Assembly: GCA_005884155.1 (NCBI GenBank)
Contig: VAXD01000042.1
Span: 24,382-42,018 of the forward strand
Direction: 5' to 3'
DNA from: Actinomycetota bacterium
GTDB taxonomy: Bacteria > Actinomycetota > Thermoleophilia > Gaiellales > Gaiellaceae
DNA length: 17,637 nt
The position numbers and the translations under genes were made by a program. Shown piece after piece: positions 14,958-17,637 of this stretch (its first letter is position 1; the number at the start of each line of letters is the position of its first letter). The notes beneath the pieces are model-generated. The model searched no databases. It was not told the DNA's origin and worked only from the letters and a program-made list of their open reading frames with translations.

Positions 14958-15120
14958 GGAGGGCTTGACGAAACCTGGTCTGTGCCGTCAGGCCGCGCTG
15001 TCCGCCCCGAGGCGGCGTCCTCAGTCGGCCCAATAGCTATCTACTATTGGGCCTCCCTGCGTCCTTGCCTCGGAACGGCCAGCGCACCCCGACGACGAGC
15101 AAGGTTCCGCCAAACCCTCC
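14958..15120. repeat. 163-bp near-palindromic repeat element, copy 2
   Basis: This is the gap-free second copy of 8847-9009. Seven substitutions were counted: two in the left terminal repeat, two near 14988-14990, one in the central loop and two in the right arm. It has the same orientation relative to flanking minus-strand genes. Upstream is the TAG stop of the small membrane protein gene, sharing its G with the element; downstream is a 28-nt spacer and then the rodZ-like start. No target-site duplication is obvious. Confidence 0.85.
15027..15053. other. Central hairpin of repeat copy 2
   Basis: The same perfect 10-bp stem as copy 1 (GGCCCAATAG / CTATTGGGCC) is present. The loop is CTATCTA instead of CTATCCA, so the variation falls in the loop and the stem is intact. 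Confidence 0.6.
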
Positions 15121-15443
15121 TAGTGGAAGTAGCGAAGCAGCGAGTAAGAGCCGAGCGCAAGCGCCGCCGCGCAGCCGATGCAGATCGCGAGCACCCCGAG
15201 CAGCTTCCCGACGCGCGCGGCTCCGCGACCCCCCGCGCGCCCGAGCGTGTACTCGAGGTTCCTGCGGGCGCGCCGGGCCAGCCCCACCGCGAAGAGCCCG
15301 AGCACCAGCGAGCCGCAGGTCGCCGCGGTCGCCTGGACGAGCGTCACGCGCCCGAGCTGCCGGGCCACCGCGAAGGCAACCACAGGCAGCAGGAGCCCGA
15401 GCGGGGCGCACAGCAAGGAACCACGAGCCGCGTCGTTGCGCAT
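15120..15443 (-). CDS. Small three-pass membrane protein of unknown function
   Basis: I do not recognise a family with certainty. From the ATG at 15443 it is 107 residues with three likely transmembrane segments: about 9-27 (LLCAPLGLLLPVVAFAVA region), 36-57 and 79-101. A basic, cytosolic-looking loop (ARRARRNLEYTLGRAGGRG) lies between the second and third. An alternative ATG at 15476 would add 11 residues and overlap the permease gene by 26 bp. The chosen start lies 7 nt after the permease stop. It could be a DUF4190-like protein or an accessory of the transporter. It is last in the transporter operon, and its TAG stop adjoins the repeat element. Confidence 0.6.
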   Translation of the reverse strand: MRNDAARGSLLCAPLGLLLPVVAFAVARQLGRVTLVQATAATCGSLVLGLFAVGLARRARRNLEYTLGRAGGRGAARVGKLLGVLAICIGCAAALALGSYSLLRYFH

Positions 15444-15450
15444 CCGGGCG

Positions 15451-16665
15451 TTACTGCTTCTTGTAAGGGCGTCCATCGGCGGCTGGAGGAACGGTGCGGC
15501 CGATCACGCCCGCGATCGCGACCAGGGTGAGGACGTACGGCAGCGTCTGAAAGAGCGTCGCGTACGAGTCGGCCCACGGATAGGCGTTCGGCAGCCGGAA
15601 CGCGAGCGCCGTCGAGAAGCCGAACAGGAGCGCGGCCCCGAACGCGCCGAACGGGCGCCAGTTCCCGAAGATCAGCGCAGCGAGGGCAATGAAGCCACGT
15701 CCCGCGGTCATGTTCTCGTTGAACGTGCCGACGAAGCCGACCGAGAGGAATGCCCCGCCGAGCGCGGCGAGCACTCCCGACGTGATGACCGACGCATAAC
15801 GAACCGCGTAGACGTCGATGCCGACGGTGTCGGCGGCACGCGGATGCTCGCCGCAGGCCCGGATCCGCAGGCCGATCGCAGTGCGGAACAGGACAACGTA
15901 TGAGACCGGCACCAGGATGATCGCGACCCAGATCAGCAGGTTCAGGCTGCCGAAGGCGGGCCCGAGGAACCGCTGGTGCTCGACCCACGGGATGTTCACC
16001 TCGGGTATTCGCGGGATGTTCGACGGGATGTTGCCGCCGTGGTACAGCTTGAAGAAGAGGTAGCCGGTCAGGCCCAGCGCGAGGAAGTTGATCGCCATCC
16101 CGCCGACGATCTGGTCGGCGCGCAAGTGGATCGCGAAGAAGGCGTGGACGAGCGCCATCACCGCGCCGGCGAGCATCGCGATCAGGATTCCGAGGAACCA
16201 CGAGTCGGTCTTGTCGGCGCCGTAGATCCCGAAGAAGGCGCCCATCAGCATCATCCCCTCGAGGGCGATGTTCACGACGCCGCTGCGCTCCGAGAACATC
16301 CCGCCGAGCGCGCCGAACGTGAGCGGGGTCGCAAAGACGAGCATCGAGGCGATGATCGAGGCGCTGAAGACCTCGTTCAGGTTGCTCGTGCCCGACTGGA
16401 GGGCGAGCACGCCCAGGCCGGCGCCGAGCACTCCCGCGGCGACCGCGCCCCAGCCCACCTTCCCGACGCCGCGCGAGACGGCCGCCACGCCGCCCAGCGC
16501 GGCGAGCAGCCCGAGCAGGACCGGCCAGACGAAGTTCCGCGTCGTGAAGGGCGGCAGTGCGAGCCAGCAGGCGAGCACGCCGAGGGCGATCCCGTAGATG
16601 GCGATGCTCCTCGGCTCGGTCAGGCGCGAGGTCCGCAGGCGTCCGTAGGCGGCCGTCGTCGTCAT
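15451..16665 (-). CDS. Nucleoside-type ABC transporter permease (NupQ/YufQ-like)
   Basis: This 404-residue multi-pass permease belongs to the BPD_transp_2 family. It is one of two permeases which, with a BMP-type lipoprotein and a double ATPase, import nucleosides or related sugars. The core begins near residue 100 and contains SERSGVVNIALEGMMLMGAF, HLRADQIVGGMAINFLALGL, the cytoplasmic loop FRTAIGLRIRACGEHPRAADTVGI, and GRGFIALAALIFGNWRPFGA. About 85-100 residues before the core form extra transmembrane segments, making it longer than the Bacillus protein. The ATG at 16665 overlaps the intended stop of the upstream permease as ATGA. A longer in-frame start at 16731 is a shadow of that gene's 3' end. 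Substrate is inferred from family only. Confidence 0.87.
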   Translation of the reverse strand: MTTTAAYGRLRTSRLTEPRSIAIYGIALGVLACWLALPPFTTRNFVWPVLLGLLAALGGVAAVSRGVGKVGWGAVAAGVLGAGLGVLALQSGTSNLNEVFSASIIASMLVFATPLTFGALGGMFSERSGVVNIALEGMMLMGAFFGIYGADKTDSWFLGILIAMLAGAVMALVHAFFAIHLRADQIVGGMAINFLALGLTGYLFFKLYHGGNIPSNIPRIPEVNIPWVEHQRFLGPAFGSLNLLIWVAIILVPVSYVVLFRTAIGLRIRACGEHPRAADTVGIDVYAVRYASVITSGVLAALGGAFLSVGFVGTFNENMTAGRGFIALAALIFGNWRPFGAFGAALLFGFSTALAFRLPNAYPWADSYATLFQTLPYVLTLVAIAGVIGRTVPPAADGRPYKKQ

Positions 16666-16768
16666 CCCGAAGGCTCCGGCTCCGCCCGCGTGCGGGGAAC
16701 ACGCCGCCGCAGCTTCCGGCGCGCGCTCCACAGGTACAGGATCAGGACGTCGGCGCCCACGAAGAGGA
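16662..16768 (-). pseudogene. Out-of-frame C-terminal end of the upstream permease
   Basis: In the frame ending at 16662-16664, the minus strand encodes LFVGADVLILYLWSARRKL and an Arg/Pro-rich tail. This is a typical last transmembrane segment plus basic cytosolic end for this permease family. The stop is ATGA-coupled to the next gene, as elsewhere in the window, so this is the ancestral end. It is separated from the main frame by a shift between 16766 and 16769. Confidence 0.7.
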
Positions 16769-17637
16769 GATGATGAGTGTCAGGTTCCCGGTCAGCTGCG
16801 CCGGGATCGCGCTGGTGTTGAGCCCGTGGGTGGTGCCGTAGAGCAGGCCGCCGAAGAGGAACGCCGCGATGCCCGTGCCGAGCGCGGTGTTGCGGCCGAG
16901 CAGCGCCACCGCGATCCCGAGGAAGCCGATCGACGAGCCGTAGACGTCGAGCGTGCCGAACCCGATCGAGTTGTAGGTCCCGAGCATGTCGATCCCGCCG
17001 GCGAGGCCCGCGAACCCGCCCGAGATCGCCATCGCGCGAATGTAGTTCTTGCGGACGCTGATCCCGCCGTACGCCGCCGCGTCGGGGTTGTAGCCGACGG
17101 CCCGGACCTCGTAGCCGAGCGTCGTCCGGTTCAGGACGGCCCAGAAGACCACGAGCATGGCGAGCGAAACGAAGAAGCCGACGTTCACGCCGCCGAGCGT
17201 CTGATCGCCCCAGAAGAACTTGATCACGCCGCTCGGCACGATCGTCGCCGAGATCGGGGCGCTCGGCTGCGAGCCTTGCAGCGGGCCGCCCTGGCCGAAG
17301 ACGTACGCGCCCACGTAGATCGCGATCCAGTTGAGCATGATCGTCGAGATGACCTCGTGCGCGCCGGTCGTCGCCTTCAGGAAGCCCGCGATCCCGGCCC
17401 AGATCGCGCCGGCGAGCATCGCGAGGACGATCGCCAGCAGCACGTGCGCCGGGCCTGCCAGGTTCGCCATCGAGGTGCCGATCCAGTTGGCGACGATCAG
17501 GCCGACGAGGTACTGGCCCTGGCCGCCGATGTTGAACAGGCCGCACCTGAAGGCGAACGCGACGGCGAGCCCCGTGAGGATCAGCGTTGTCGTGTAGTTC
17601 AGGGTCTGCGCAAAGTTGTAGGCAGACGTGTTCGCCG
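16742..17637 (-). CDS. Nucleoside-type ABC transporter permease (NupP/YufP-like), partial and frameshifted
   Basis: The N-terminus lies beyond the window. The visible frame opens with NYTTTLILTGLAVAFAF, then RCGLFNIGGQGQYLVG, a hallmark of this permease family. EVISTIMLNWIAIYVGAYVFG, the loop VLNRTTLGYEVRAVGYNPDAA, and GFLGIAVALLGRNTALGTGIAA follow. This is the partner permease of the next gene. Near the end LTLII runs into SSSWAPTS and a premature TGA at 16742. The expected last membrane segment continues in another frame down to 16662. Either a real deletion has removed the last helix or the assembly has an indel here. The tail loss may or may not inactivate the transporter. Confidence 0.82.
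   Translation of the reverse strand, partial: ANTSAYNFAQTLNYTTTLILTGLAVAFAFRCGLFNIGGQGQYLVGLIVANWIGTSMANLAGPAHVLLAIVLAMLAGAIWAGIAGFLKATTGAHEVISTIMLNWIAIYVGAYVFGQGGPLQGSQPSAPISATIVPSGVIKFFWGDQTLGGVNVGFFVSLAMLVVFWAVLNRTTLGYEVRAVGYNPDAAAYGGISVRKNYIRAMAISGGFAGLAGGIDMLGTYNSIGFGTLDVYGSSIGFLGIAVALLGRNTALGTGIAAFLFGGLLYGTTHGLNTSAIPAQLTGNLTLIISSSWAPTS

Noticed and set aside
1..17637. CRISPR array, insertion sequence, prophage or restriction/defence genes
   Set aside because: I saw no regularly spaced direct repeats and no transposase, integrase or nuclease-defence motif on either strand. Coding content is housekeeping plus one transporter.

Overview
The window is very GC-rich and gene-dense. It reads as chromosomal housekeeping DNA from a Gram-positive, actinobacterium-like lineage. 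The supporting signs are MurT/GatD-type lipid II amidation, a diaminopimelate (DAP) pathway, RNase Y, GTG and TTG starts, many 4-nt gene overlaps and near-leaderless promoters. A deep-branching class such as Thermoleophilia would fit, but that placement is inference. I see no CRISPR array, rRNA, tRNA, prophage or transposase gene.

Layout. Bases 1-775 (+) hold the last codons of a gene that is probably murT, followed by gatD. A 120-bp convergent gap (776-895) contains a G-quadruplex motif and a hairpin. Everything after it is on the minus strand. Read in the direction of transcription (right to left), the order is: two nucleoside-type ABC permeases (the first cut by the window edge and frameshifted) and a small membrane protein; repeat copy 2; rodZ-like, cinA, thpR, recA, recX; a roughly 280-bp leader; rny (RNase Y); repeat copy 1; miaB; a 153-bp gap; two tandem PtpB-like phosphatases, miaA, dapF, a dapL-type aminotransferase, hflX, dut and a NUDIX hydrolase. 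Nearly all genes within a block overlap by 4 nt or more, so each block is probably one translationally coupled operon. The order rodZ-cinA-recA-rny-miaB resembles the Bacillus ymfM-pgsA-cinA-recA-rny-miaB neighbourhood, with pgsA missing.

How the genes work together. DapL and DapF would supply DAP by the direct aminotransferase route, and MurT/GatD would amidate the D-glutamate of the same stem peptide. MiaA and MiaB perform consecutive steps of tRNA A37 modification. RecA and RecX form a recombination and control pair. dUTPase and NUDIX fit nucleotide sanitation, and HflX fits ribosome rescue.

Main points for a second look. (1) A near-palindromic 163-bp element occurs twice with about 96% identity. 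Both times it starts at the TAG stop of the upstream gene and ends exactly 28 nt before the start codon of the next transcription unit, with a TACAAT or TACGAT box in that 28-nt spacer. (2) The DapF homologue has serine at both positions where DAP epimerase has its catalytic cysteines. (3) The upstream ABC permease carries a clear C-terminal frameshift. (4) miaA and dapF overlap by 83 bp.
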